DNA of 64,000 nucleotides. Source: Streptomyces brevispora. Lineage in GTDB: Bacteria; Actinomycetota; Actinomycetes; Streptomycetales; Streptomycetaceae. Below, piece by piece: positions 26,003 to 34,301 of the stretch (position 1 is its first letter; every line of letters starts with the position of its first letter). The notes beneath the pieces were generated by a model. It was given only the letters and a program-made list of their open reading frames with translations. It was not told the DNA's origin and did not search any database. The stretch is taken from contig NZ_VIWW01000001.1 of assembly GCF_007829885.1 (NCBI RefSeq), positions 1,736,001-1,800,000 on the forward strand. Reading direction: 5' to 3'. A program made the position numbers and the translations under genes.

Positions 26003-27292
26003 TCAGCGACCCTCGACCGGGACGAAGTCGCGCAGGACCTCGCCGGTGTAGATCTGGCGCGGGCGGCCGATGCGGGAACCCGGCTCCTTGATCATCTCGT
26101 GCCACTGGGCGATCCAGCCCGGGAGCCGGCCGATGGCGAAGAGCACCGTGAACATCTCGCTCGGGAAGCCCATGGCCCGGTAGATCAGACCGGTGTAGAA
26201 GTCCACGTTGGGGTAGAGGTTGCGCGAGACGAAGTACTCGTCGGAGAGCGCGTGCTCCTCCAGCTTGAGCGCGATGTCGAGCAGCTCGTCGGACTTGCCG
26301 AGCGAGGACAGCACATCGTGGGCCGCTGCCTTGATGATCTTGGCACGCGGGTCGAAGGACTTGTACACCCGGTGGCCGAAGCCCATCAGGCGGACGCCGT
26401 CCTCCTTGTTCTTCACCTTGCGGATGAAGGAGTCGACGTCGCCACCGTTGGCCTGGATGCCCTCGAGCATCTCCAGCACCGACTGGTTGGCGCCACCGTG
26501 CAGGGGGCCCCACAGCGCCGAGATGCCGGCGGAGATCGAGGCGAACATGTTCGCCTGCGAGGAGCCGACCAGACGCACGGTGGAGGTCGAACAGTTCTGC
26601 TCGTGGTCCGCGTGCAGGATGAGCAGCTTCTCCAGCGCCGAAACGACGACCGGGTCCGGCACGTACTCCTGGGCGGGGACCGAGAACGTCATGCGCAGGA
26701 AGTTCTCGACGTAACCGAGATCGTTGCGCGGGTACACGAACGGGTGACCGATCGACTTCTTGTACGCGTACGCCGCGATGGTCGGCAGCTTGGCCAGCAG
26801 CCGGATCGTCGAGAGGTGACGCTGCTCCTCGTCGAACGGGTTGTGGCTGTCCTGGTAGAACGTGGACAGCGCGCTGACGACCGAGGACAGCATGGCCATC
26901 GGGTGGGCGTCGCGCGGGAAGCCGTCGAAGAACCGCTTGACGTCCTCGTGCAGCAGCGTGTGCTGAGTGATCTCATTCTTGAAGTCCGACAGTTCGTCGA
27001 CCTTCGGAAGCTCACCGTTGATGAGCGTGTACGCGACTTCGAGGAACGTCGACTGCTCGGCGAGCTGCTCGATCGGGTAGCCGCGGTACCGCAGGATGCC
27101 CTGCTCACCGTCGAGGTAGGTGATGGCCGATTTATAGGCAGCGGTGTTGCCGTATCCGCTGTCCAGCGTCACCAGGCCGGTGTTCGCCCGGAGCTTCCCG
27201 ATGTCGAAGCCCTTGTCGCCGACGGTGCTGTCGATCACCGGGTAGGTGTACTCGCCATCGCCGTACCGCAGTACTACAGAGTTGTCGCTCAC
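26003..27292 (-). CDS. gltA: Citrate synthase
   Basis: Condenses oxaloacetate and acetyl-CoA to citrate, the entry to the TCA cycle. A 429-residue type II-like citrate synthase with the catalytic residues in context: His in SISAGISALWGPLHGGANQ, His in GFGHRVYK, and Asp in VDFYTGLIY; the N-terminal YGDGEYTYPVIDSTVGDKG is typical of actinobacterial housekeeping enzymes. The GTG at 27292 is chosen over the GTG at 27304 because GAGGGATGAC places a Shine-Dalgarno six bases before it and the protein MSDNSVVLRYGDG is the conserved start. It is monocistronic, about 130 bases from recD2, with hairpins downstream. Confidence 0.96.
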   Translation of the reverse strand: MSDNSVVLRYGDGEYTYPVIDSTVGDKGFDIGKLRANTGLVTLDSGYGNTAAYKSAITYLDGEQGILRYRGYPIEQLAEQSTFLEVAYTLINGELPKVDELSDFKNEITQHTLLHEDVKRFFDGFPRDAHPMAMLSSVVSALSTFYQDSHNPFDEEQRHLSTIRLLAKLPTIAAYAYKKSIGHPFVYPRNDLGYVENFLRMTFSVPAQEYVPDPVVVSALEKLLILHADHEQNCSTSTVRLVGSSQANMFASISAGISALWGPLHGGANQSVLEMLEGIQANGGDVDSFIRKVKNKEDGVRLMGFGHRVYKSFDPRAKIIKAAAHDVLSSLGKSDELLDIALKLEEHALSDEYFVSRNLYPNVDFYTGLIYRAMGFPSEMFTVLFAIGRLPGWIAQWHEMIKEPGSRIGRPRQIYTGEVLRDFVPVEGR

Positions 27293-27421
27293 GTCATCCC
27301 TCACCGACGTAGTGCCTCTTCTTCGAGGTTCCCTGACTGTTTCTACCCTCCCCCATTTGGCTCAGGAGAGTGCACTCGGGGTCGTCCATTGGACCTACTC
27401 GCGGCACTGAGTGCCGCGAAC

Positions 27422-29722
27422 TTATTCATCCTGCCCCCTTGGCTGCGGTTCCGGAAGACCTCCGTGATGTTTCCCACCGATTTGATCGATCATTATTTCG
27501 GCGAATCCTCCTTCCGCACCTCCTCCCAGCCGATAATCCAGCGCCGTGCAGCGTCTGCCCGCGGAAACCGTGCGGACCGCCTGCCCGATCGCCTGCCGGG
27601 AGCCGACCAGCACGACAAGCTTCTTGGCCCTCGTCACCGCCGTGTACAGCAGGTTCCGCTGGAGCATCATCCAGGCGCTCTTGGTGACCGGGATGACGAC
27701 GGCCGGGTACTCGCTGCCCTGGGAGCGATGGATCGTCATGGCGTACGCGTGGGACAGCTCGTCGAGCTCGTCGAAGTCGTAACTGATCTCCTCGTCCTCG
27801 TCCGTGAGCACGGTCAGCTGCTGCTCGTCCACGTCGAGGGCGGTGACCACGCCGACCGTGCCGTTGAAGACGCCGTTCTCGCCCTTGTCGTAGTTGTTGC
27901 GGATCTGGGTGACCTTGTCGCCGACCCGGAACACCCGGCCGCCGAAACGCTTCTCGGGCAGATCGGGGCGGGCGGGTGTGATGGCCTGCTGGAGCAGACC
28001 GTTGAGGTGCCCGGCGCCGGCCGGACCGCGGTGCATCGGAGCGAGTACCTGCACGTCACGGCGGGGGTTCAGGCCGAACTTCGCGGGGATACGGCGGGCC
28101 GCGACATCGACGGCGAGGACGCCCGCGTCCTCCGTCTCGTCCTCGACGAAGAGGAAGAAGTCGCTGAGCCCCTGGGTGAGCGGCGGTACGCCGGAGTTGA
28201 TCCGGTGGGCGTTGGTGACGACGCCGGACTGCTGGGCCTGGCGGAAGATGGTGGTCAGCCGGACCGCCGGGACGGGTCCGCCGTCGGCGAGCAGATCCCT
28301 CAGCACCTCCCCCGCGCCGACCGACGGCAGCTGGTCCACATCCCCGACGAGCAGTAGGTGGGCACCGGGTGCCACGGCCTTGACCAACTTGTTGGCGAGC
28401 AGCAGATCGAGCATCGACGCCTCGTCGACGACGACCAGATCGGCGTCCAGCGGACGGTCCCGGTCGTACGCCGCGTCGCCGCCCGGCTTCAGTTCGAGCA
28501 GCCGGTGCACGGTGGAGGCCTCGGCCCCGGTCAGCTCCGAGAGCCGCTTCGCCGCCCGGCCGGTGGGCGCGGCCAGCACCACCTTGGCCTTCTTGGCGCG
28601 CGCCAGCTCCACGATGGACCGGACGGTGAACGACTTGCCGCAGCCGGGCCCACCGGTCAGCACGGCGACCTTCCGGCTGAGCGCCAGCCGCACGGCGGCC
28701 TCCTGTTCGGGCGCCAGCTTCGCGCCGGTACGGCCCGCGAGCCACTTCAGGGCCTTGTCCCAGTCCACGTCCGCGAAGGCCGGCATCCGCTCCTCCGGCG
28801 TCCGCAGCAGCCGCCGCACCTGGGCGGCGAGCGCGATCTCGGCGCGGTGGAAGGGCACCAGATAGACGGCGGTGACCGGCTCACCGCCCTCGGGCGACGG
28901 CACCTTCTCCCGTACGACACCCTCCGGGTCCTCGGCCAGTTCGGCGAGGCACTCGATGACCAGCCCGGTGTCCACCTGGAGCAGCTTGACCGCGTCGGCG
29001 ATCAGCCGCTCCTCGGGGAGGAAGCAGTGGCCCTGGTCGGTGGACTGCGAAAGCGCGTACTGGAGCCCTGCCTTGACCCGCTCCGGGCTGTCGTGCGGGA
29101 TACCGACCGCCTGGGCGATCTTGTCGGCGGTGAGGAAGCCGATGCCCCAGACGTCGGCGGCCAGCCGGTAGGGCTGGTTCTTCACTATGGAGATCGACGC
29201 GTCGTCGTACTTCTTGTAGATACGGACGGCGATGGAGGTCGAGACGCCGACGCCCTGGAGGAAGACCATGACCTCCTTGATCGCCTTCTGCTCCTCCCAG
29301 GCGGCGGCGATCATCTTCGTCCGCTTCGGGCCGAGCCCGGGGACCTCGACGAGGCGCTTCGGCTGCTGCTCGATGATGTCGAGGGTGTCGACGCCGAAGT
29401 GGGTGGTGATCCGGTCGGCCATCACCGGGCCGATGCCCTTGATCAGACCGGAGCCGAGGTAGCGGCGGATGCCCTGGATGGTGGCGGGCAGGATCGTCGT
29501 GTAGTTCTCGACGGTGAACTGCTTGCCGTACTGCGAGTGCGAGCCCCAACGCCCCTCCATGCGGAGCGACTCACCGGGCTGCGCGCCCAGCAGCGAGCCG
29601 ACCACGGTGAGCAGATCATTGGCGCCGCGCCCGGTGTCGACGCGCGCGACGGTGTACCCGTTCTCCTCGTTGGCGTAGGTGATCCGCTCGAGGACCCCTT
29701 CGAGGACGGCCATGTTGGACAT
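27422..29722 (-). CDS. recD2: RecD2-type 5'-3' DNA helicase
   Basis: A 766-residue SF1B helicase of the RecD2 class, which works alone in genomes lacking RecBCD. N-terminal OB-like and helix-hairpin-helix segments (GSGLIKGIGPVMADRI, VPGLGPKR) precede the motor: Walker A GGPGCGKS at 357-364, Walker B VVVDEASM at 430-437, GDVDQLPSVGAG (motif III) and TIHRSQGSEYPAV plus YTAVTRAKK near the C-terminus. The start is taken at ATG 29722; a second ATG four codons on is equally possible. The last 30 codons are odd: AT-rich third positions, an ATA codon and a TAA stop, unlike the rest of the gene. Confidence 0.92.
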   Translation of the reverse strand: MSNMAVLEGVLERITYANEENGYTVARVDTGRGANDLLTVVGSLLGAQPGESLRMEGRWGSHSQYGKQFTVENYTTILPATIQGIRRYLGSGLIKGIGPVMADRITTHFGVDTLDIIEQQPKRLVEVPGLGPKRTKMIAAAWEEQKAIKEVMVFLQGVGVSTSIAVRIYKKYDDASISIVKNQPYRLAADVWGIGFLTADKIAQAVGIPHDSPERVKAGLQYALSQSTDQGHCFLPEERLIADAVKLLQVDTGLVIECLAELAEDPEGVVREKVPSPEGGEPVTAVYLVPFHRAEIALAAQVRRLLRTPEERMPAFADVDWDKALKWLAGRTGAKLAPEQEAAVRLALSRKVAVLTGGPGCGKSFTVRSIVELARAKKAKVVLAAPTGRAAKRLSELTGAEASTVHRLLELKPGGDAAYDRDRPLDADLVVVDEASMLDLLLANKLVKAVAPGAHLLLVGDVDQLPSVGAGEVLRDLLADGGPVPAVRLTTIFRQAQQSGVVTNAHRINSGVPPLTQGLSDFFLFVEDETEDAGVLAVDVAARRIPAKFGLNPRRDVQVLAPMHRGPAGAGHLNGLLQQAITPARPDLPEKRFGGRVFRVGDKVTQIRNNYDKGENGVFNGTVGVVTALDVDEQQLTVLTDEDEEISYDFDELDELSHAYAMTIHRSQGSEYPAVVIPVTKSAWMMLQRNLLYTAVTRAKKLVVLVGSRQAIGQAVRTVSAGRRCTALDYRLGGGAEGGFAEIMIDQIGGKHHGGLPEPQPRGQDE

Positions 29723-29880
29723 GTTCCGACGCTACCGGTTCCCTCCGACAAGCAGTCCGGGCCGGCGCCCCTCCCCCGTGAGGGCGCCGCCCCTTCCCAG
29801 CATTCCCGCCCCCTCCCCCTGTTCGCTACGCGGCGGCCGGGCGGGACCACCGGACATCCCCTCTGGGTGATTTCAAGACG

Positions 29881-29908
29881 AAGTCATACGGAATGACTTT
29901 TTATTTCC
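29881..29908 (+). terminator. AT-rich hairpin with T-tract upstream of the DUF642 remnant
   Basis: AAGTCAT/ATGACTT (7 bp, 5-base loop) is directly followed by TTTTTATTT. In form it is a textbook intrinsic terminator, rare in this GC-rich genome, yet no plus-strand gene precedes it. It may be a remnant of foreign DNA or an attenuator for the following gene. Confidence 0.55.
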
Positions 29909-29990
29909 TTACATGCCTGTTCGCCACTGCGGGAATGCCTTGATCACGGGACACGTCGCATCGAGGCGACGGTCCGGGGAGGGGAAGCCC

Positions 29991-30345
29991 ATGCGCGACT
30001 CACGTAAGTTCATTGCCGCCGCGCCGTCCGTACTTCTCGCCGGCGCCGGCACCGGCGCGGCGGCCCCACACGCCGCGTCGGTGCTGGCATCGAGTCGTTT
30101 CGACGACGGCAGTTTCGAGTACCCCGTCTCGACGCCGGCCGGGTTCATCGAAATCGTGGCGGGGCGGTCCATCGACCCGTGGCAGGTCACCGTAGGCTCC
30201 GTGGACCTGATGGGTGCGCGGGGTCCTGGCGAGCGGCCGAGGGCCACCAGTCCGTGGACCTCAGCGGTGTCGCCGCGGGGGCGGTATCCCATACCCTCAC
30301 CACGGTTCCCGGAACGAAGTACACGATGACGTACGCCTTGGCTGA
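29991..30345 (+). pseudogene. Frameshifted, truncated DUF642-like secreted protein
   Basis: ATG 29991 has GGGGAAG in front and starts an exported protein (Ala-rich signal to about residue 28) that enters a DUF642-type sequence (FDDGSFEYPV, DPWQVTVGSVDLMG). After this the frame is lost. The continuation, WRAAEGHQSVDLSGV then TTVPGTKYTMTYALAD, lies in another frame. The break is explained by two extra bases at the GCGCG of 30216-30220: removing one CG restores GAGSWRAAEG. Homology stops near 30345, less than half of a usual domain, so the gene is both frameshifted and 3'-truncated. Intact members are choice-of-anchor-type extracellular proteins. Confidence 0.75.
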
Positions 30346-30402
30346 TCTGCGGCGCACCTGCCGGAGTTGCTGGACGCACGCGATGCGCGCGATGCCGTCG
30401 GC

Positions 30403-30768
30403 TCACCGGCTGTCGGCGCCCGGGCCGTACCCCGCCGCGCCCAGCCGTGAGCCCCGGCTCTCCGCGACCCGTTTCACATCCCGTAGCGACTCGGTCAACC
30501 TGCTTGCGAGGAAGTGAAGTTCAGCACCGGTGACCTTCCGGTCCGCCAGGAGGTCGGCGGCATGGCCGAGCAGGTCGTCCGCCATGCCGAGCTGGACGCC
30601 CTCGATGCCGAGCTGGACGCCCTCGATGCCGAGCTGGACGCCCTCGATGCCGTCCGCCATCCGCGACACGTACCCGGTTCCGTCACCGAAGACGTAACAC
30701 GGCTTGCCCTCCGACCCCGTCCAGGGCAGCAGCCTGACCCCGTCGGCCTCGTACCCGCCCCCGCTCAC
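30403..30768 (-). CDS. Small Scr1-associated hypothetical protein with heptad repeats
   Basis: A 121-residue protein of a kind I recognise next to Scr1-type XRE/DUF397 pairs: a start with RLLPWTGSEGKPCYVFGDGTGYVSRMAD, then helices ending in ELHFLASRLTESLRDVKRVAESRGSRL. In the middle IEGVQLG is repeated three times by an exact 21-bp repeat; the unit normally occurs once. The GTG start overlaps the stop of the upstream small gene (GTGA, 30765-30768) and has GGAGG seven bases before it. The function is unknown; the partner genes suggest a regulatory or signalling accessory. Confidence 0.7.
   Translation of the reverse strand: MSGGGYEADGVRLLPWTGSEGKPCYVFGDGTGYVSRMADGIEGVQLGIEGVQLGIEGVQLGMADDLLGHAADLLADRKVTGAELHFLASRLTESLRDVKRVAESRGSRLGAAGYGPGADSR
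30584..30646. repeat. 21-bp exact tandem repeat (three units)
   Basis: Three identical 21-bp units at 30584-30604, 30605-30625 and 30626-30646 inside the preceding small gene; each encodes IEGVQLG in frame on the minus strand. Exact identity points to recent expansion. Confidence 0.95.
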
Positions 30769-31068
30769 GCCGCGGCCTCCGCTCCGCGGACGAACCGAGG
30801 TCCGGCCGTCTCGCGCACGGCGATCCACAGCGTCCTGCGGCGCGCACGCTGCCGCCGCTCCTCGGCCATGCGCAGCTCGTGCGCGATGAGGTACGGGCGT
30901 ACGAGCGGGCTGTCCTCGCCGCGCGGGGGGGCGCTCGCCGGTGCGGTACGCGGTCGGACCACTCACGTAGTAGCAGGAGTACGGGTACAGGTAGAGGTCC
31001 CTCTTGCGCTTCCGCCGGTATCGGCACCGCACCAGCGACTCACGGAGCCGGGCGACAGCGTGCTTCAT
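30765..31068 (-). pseudogene. Small basic Scr1-associated protein, frameshifted at a C7 run
   Basis: An ATG at 31068 opens a basic peptide (MKHAVARLRESLVRCRYRR and on to PYSCYYVSGPTAYRTGERP). The conserved C-terminal part (SPLVRPYLIAHELRMAEERR, then RRTLWIAVRE and a GAEAAA end) is in another frame, ending at 30765. The switch coincides with seven consecutive G on the + strand (30925-30931). With six, one frame of about 100 codons runs through and gives a protein resembling small Streptomyces proteins with a PLVRPYL-AHE core. Either a sequencing or true slippage frameshift; alternatively only the 65-residue frame from GTG 30962 is made. The stop overlaps the next gene's GTG. Confidence 0.6.
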
Positions 31069-31268
31069 GTCAGCCTGCTTTCTCAGGGTGGCCATGCCCC
31101 CGGACCGTTCGCATCGGTCGCGGGGGTCTTCGTCTCTCGATGGCTTCACTCGATGGCGAGTTCGCCGCGTTCTGTAGTCAACTCATCACAGAGTGGGGTC
31201 GGAAGTCGCTACGCTTCCAGGGGTTGGGGGATGACAGTGTGCAGGTCAGGTCCGGGAGTTGAGGCCGC

Positions 31269-32108
31269 ATGGAGATGAGCCGAAAGCCGCGTACGCCGCG
31301 GGAGAAGTACGGGGAGGAGCTGAGGTTACGGCGGATTGCCGCCGGGCTGACCCAGGAGGCACTGAGCGAGCAGGTGGTCTGTTCTCCCACCCTGATCAGC
31401 CATTGGGAGGCGGGGCGGCGACTGCCGAAGCCGGATGACGCTCGACGCATCGACATCGCGCTCAACACCGACGGCTTCTTCGTCCGCTGGCTGGCCGACC
31501 TGGACTCGAAGTTCGCCCGGTACTTCGCAGCGGTGGCCGAGTTGGAGCGTGAGACCACGGAGATTCGTCAGTACGGCGCGTCGCTCATCCCCGGCATTCT
31601 CCAGACGGCTGCATACGCTCGTGCGGTGTTCCAGGCGTATCGCCCCAATTACCGCACGGAGGAGCTTGACGAATTCATCGTCAACCGCATGGAACGCGGC
31701 CGGTTGCTCCGGGCGTCGGCGACTCCCGTCACTTGGACTCTTCTCGACGAGGCCGCACTCCGGCGGTGTATCGGCGGCCCGCAGGCCATGGCGCAGCAGT
31801 TGCGCAAGGTAGCGGACATGGCGGAGTCGGGTCGTCTGCGTCTGCACGTGCTGACCTTCGCCTCGGGGGCACACGCACTCCTGGAGAGCTCGCTCTATCT
31901 GCTGAACTTCGCGGACGCCGCTCCGCTCGCGTACGTTGAGGCTCTCCGTACCGGAAATCTGATGGATGATCCGGCGCTGGTAGAGGCCTGTCACGCGTCC
32001 TACACTCTCGCCCTGAGCGAGGCGGCCTCCCAAGAGAGTTCTGTGGCCCTCGTCAGAGCCATCGCAGAGGAGCACGAACATGCACCGCATCAACCACACC
32101 GTCGCTGA
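31269..32108 (+). CDS. XRE-family regulator with DUF5753 (Scr1-type)
   Basis: A 279-residue protein with an N-terminal XRE helix-turn-helix (YGEELRLRRIAAGLTQEALS, then VCSPTLISHWEAGRR, residues about 12-60) and the actinobacterial DUF5753 domain (from about residue 85; LIPGILQTAAYARAVF is its hallmark). Proteins of this class, such as WhiJ-like regulators, are abundant in Streptomyces, work in pairs with DUF397 proteins and influence development and antibiotic production. GAGG lies five bases before the ATG. The DUF397 gene overlaps its 3' end by 29 bases; two small genes diverge upstream. Confidence 0.92.
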   Translation: MEMSRKPRTPREKYGEELRLRRIAAGLTQEALSEQVVCSPTLISHWEAGRRLPKPDDARRIDIALNTDGFFVRWLADLDSKFARYFAAVAELERETTEIRQYGASLIPGILQTAAYARAVFQAYRPNYRTEELDEFIVNRMERGRLLRASATPVTWTLLDEAALRRCIGGPQAMAQQLRKVADMAESGRLRLHVLTFASGAHALLESSLYLLNFADAAPLAYVEALRTGNLMDDPALVEACHASYTLALSEAASQESSVALVRAIAEEHEHAPHQPHRR

Positions 32109-32304
32109 TGCCACGACGTTGGTCGGTTGGTTCAAGTCCAGTTACAGCGGTGGCGGCAACGGCGATTGCCTGGAGGTCGCGGGCGGTCACGCCGCCGTCC
32201 CCGTACGCGACAGCAAGGCACCGGACGGGCCGGCCGTCGTCTTCTCCGTAGCGGGCTGGATGTCCTTCGTCACCGCGGTCAAGGGTGACTGCTTCACGGT
32301 CTGA
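32080..32304 (+). CDS. DUF397 protein
   Basis: A 74-residue DUF397 domain protein: WFKSSYSGGGNGDCLEVA and VPVRDSKAPDGPAVVFS are the family signatures. It is the usual partner of the XRE/DUF5753 regulator, with which it overlaps by 29 bases; the two probably bind each other, as reported for Scr1/Scr2-like pairs. An AGGAG lies just before its ATG inside the regulator gene. A GC hairpin terminator follows. Confidence 0.93.
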   Translation: MHRINHTVADATTLVGWFKSSYSGGGNGDCLEVAGGHAAVPVRDSKAPDGPAVVFSVAGWMSFVTAVKGDCFTV

Positions 32305-32354
32305 CCCGTGTCTGCCTCGGGGCAGACCGACGGGCCCGCACCCGGAAGGCGAAC

Positions 32355-32380
32355 GGGGCCCGGCCGCAAGGCCGGACCCC
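32355..32380 (+). terminator. Terminator after the DUF397 gene
   Basis: GGGGCCCGGCC (32355-32365), GCAA tetraloop, GGCCGGACCCC (32370-32380), one mismatch, followed by pyrimidine-rich sequence. It ends the XRE-DUF397 transcript. Confidence 0.8.
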
Positions 32381-32569
32381 TCTCGCTTTCCCCCTCCGCC
32401 GGGTCTTCCCGTTCCCCCCGGAACCCCCCCGGAAGCAACCCGACACCGCATACGACAGAGGCGGGCATCGAATGGTTGCGCGTCTTTGTCCATCCTTTAC
32501 CCAACGGCCGTTCCTGCCTTTCCGGACCAAACCGGCCGGAGGCCGGAACGCTCCGCTAGCATCCGGCTC

Positions 32570-33379
32570 ATGGGAAGATCGGAGCACGTCATATCGGCGC
32601 TCACGACCACCGCGCTCGGAGCCGCACTTCTTACGGGATGCTCGTCCGACGACGCGGACGCGGACGCCAAGGAGCCTGCGGCGTCGTCCCCCTCCGCATC
32701 CGCCTCCTCCCCTGCGGCGGAGCCGAGTTCGGCCTCCGAGTACACCACTCCGGCCGAGTGCGCGGACGTACCGCTGGAGTCGGAAGCGACGATTCCCGGC
32801 AAGGATCTGGCAGCCTGTGTGACCGCCGCGATGAAGGCCTACGGCACCGGCACCGAGTACGTGCTCTCCGCCGGCCAGGAGAGCACCACACGGTTCAGGT
32901 TCGGGGACGATCCGGCGATGGCGGGGGACGTCGACGGGGAGGACGGGGAGAAGGCCAAGAACTCGTTCGTCTTCCTCGGCGACGAGGAGTGGGTCAAAAG
33001 CGACGGGAAATGGGTCAAGGGCGACCCGGCCGGAGACTCCCAGGAGATGTTGGTCGCCTCACTCGGGAAGGCCTACCGGGCGCTCGCGGATCCGCAGGTC
33101 ACCGCGGATGTCATCGCCTCGTCCCCGGTCTGGAAGGTCGACACCGAGAAGGCCCTGATCTCCCTGGAGAACGGCAAGGACACCTACGCGTGGCGCATCA
33201 CCAACGCGAAGCCGTTCAGCTGGCACGGCGCGGAGATGACCGAGTACATCGTGTGGCTTGAGGACGACGCGACCCCGGTGGGCGCACAGGGCACTTCCAA
33301 CATGGGCGGGAAGCCCGGCACCACGGTCCAGCACTTCTACGGCCTCGGGAAGCCCGTCAGCATCGAACCGCCCGCTTAG
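32570..33379 (+). CDS. Lipoprotein of unknown function
   Basis: A 269-residue lipoprotein: basic start, hydrophobic segment, lipobox LLTGC with Cys24, then a 35-residue Ser/Ala/Pro linker and a soluble domain rich in Asp, Lys and Trp (EEWVKSDGKWVKGDP, SPVWKVDTEK). The pattern of a beta-rich domain with one disulfide pair (PAECADVP and DLAACVTA) resembles mycobacterial LppX/LprG-like or other small lipid-binding lipoproteins only loosely, so no function is assigned. ATG 32570 has no clear Shine-Dalgarno, but it places the signal peptide correctly; the frame upstream is non-conserved. Confidence 0.8.
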   Translation: MGRSEHVISALTTTALGAALLTGCSSDDADADAKEPAASSPSASASSPAAEPSSASEYTTPAECADVPLESEATIPGKDLAACVTAAMKAYGTGTEYVLSAGQESTTRFRFGDDPAMAGDVDGEDGEKAKNSFVFLGDEEWVKSDGKWVKGDPAGDSQEMLVASLGKAYRALADPQVTADVIASSPVWKVDTEKALISLENGKDTYAWRITNAKPFSWHGAEMTEYIVWLEDDATPVGAQGTSNMGGKPGTTVQHFYGLGKPVSIEPPA

Positions 33380-33426
33380 GACGGCCGCCCGCTCAGCGGG
33401 GCCTCGGTCACGATCCGCCGGACACA

Positions 33427-33460
33427 CCCGGGACCCGGCCCGTACAACCGGGCCCCGGGG
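33427..33460. terminator. Hairpin between convergent genes
   Basis: GGCCCG (33437-33442) and CGGGCC (33449-33454) form a stem around TACAAC, flanked by further G/C runs that can lengthen it. It lies between the convergent lipoprotein and TIM-barrel genes, 8 bases before the latter's stop. Confidence 0.6.
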
Positions 33461-33467
33461 TGCGGGT

Positions 33468-34301
33468 TCAGCAGGCGTGTTCCAGGTAGCGGGCGGCGAC
33501 CTCGGCCAGGACCTCGGAGCCGTCGCGCGCCCAGAGGTCCTCGTTGAAGATCTCCACCTCGATCGGGCCGTCGAAGCCCGCGGCCTCGACCGCCGCACGG
33601 AAGGTGCGGAAGTCCACGCAGCCGGAGCCGAGTTGGCCCCGCCCGACCAGGACGCCCGCCGGGAGAGGGGTGATCCAGTCGGCGAGCTGGAACGAGTGGA
33701 TGCGGCCGGCCGCGCCCGCGCGGGCGATCTGGGCGGGCGCCTGGTCGTCCCACCAGAGGTGGTACGTGTCGACGACGACCCCGACCTGGTCGGCGGGGAA
33801 GCGTTCCGCGAGGTCCAGGGCCTGGGACAGCGTGGAGACCACGCAGCGGTCGGAGGCGAACATCGGGTGCAGCGGTTCGATGGCCAGGCGTACGCCGCGC
33901 TCCGCCGCGTACGGGGCCAGTTCGCCCAGGGCGTCGGCGATGCGTTCGCGGGCGCCGTACAGGTCCTTGTCCCCGGCCGGGAGGCCGCCCGAGACCAGGA
34001 CCAGGGTGTCCGTGGACAGGCCCGCCGCCTCGTCGAGCGCCGCGCGGTTGTCGTCCAGGGCACGGGACCGGCCGGCCGGGTCGAGGTCGGTGAGGAAGCC
34101 GCCCCGGCAGAGGCTGGTGACGGACAGGCCCGAATCGGCGAGGAGTTGGGCGGTGCGCTCGACGCCGTACTCCTGGACGGGGGCCCGCCACAGGCCGACC
34201 TTGTCGATGCCCGCCTTCACGCAGCCCTCGGCCAGCTCGGGCAGCGACCACTGCTTGATGGTCTCCTGGTTGATGGAGAGCCGGGAGAGGTCGTTGGTCA
34301 T
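33468..34301 (-). CDS. Sugar phosphate isomerase/epimerase (TIM barrel)
   Basis: A 277-residue xylose-isomerase-like TIM barrel. Likely metal ligands are Glu in LAIEPLHPMF, Asp and His in VVVDTYHLWWDD, His in RIHSFQLADW and Glu in GPIEVEIFNEDLW. Family members isomerise or epimerise sugars or cyclitols, or act as dehydratases; the substrate is unknown. ATG overlaps the stop of the DUF993 gene (ATGA, 34298-34301), and with the oxidoreductase it forms a three-gene operon under a probable LacI operator. It is last in the transcript. Confidence 0.87.
   Translation of the reverse strand: MTNDLSRLSINQETIKQWSLPELAEGCVKAGIDKVGLWRAPVQEYGVERTAQLLADSGLSVTSLCRGGFLTDLDPAGRSRALDDNRAALDEAAGLSTDTLVLVSGGLPAGDKDLYGARERIADALGELAPYAAERGVRLAIEPLHPMFASDRCVVSTLSQALDLAERFPADQVGVVVDTYHLWWDDQAPAQIARAGAAGRIHSFQLADWITPLPAGVLVGRGQLGSGCVDFRTFRAAVEAAGFDGPIEVEIFNEDLWARDGSEVLAEVAARYLEHAC

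Noticed and set aside
30584..30646. Short direct repeats as a CRISPR array
   Set aside because: Units are contiguous without spacers and are in frame within a gene; the same holds for 38142-38231 and 41396-41435.
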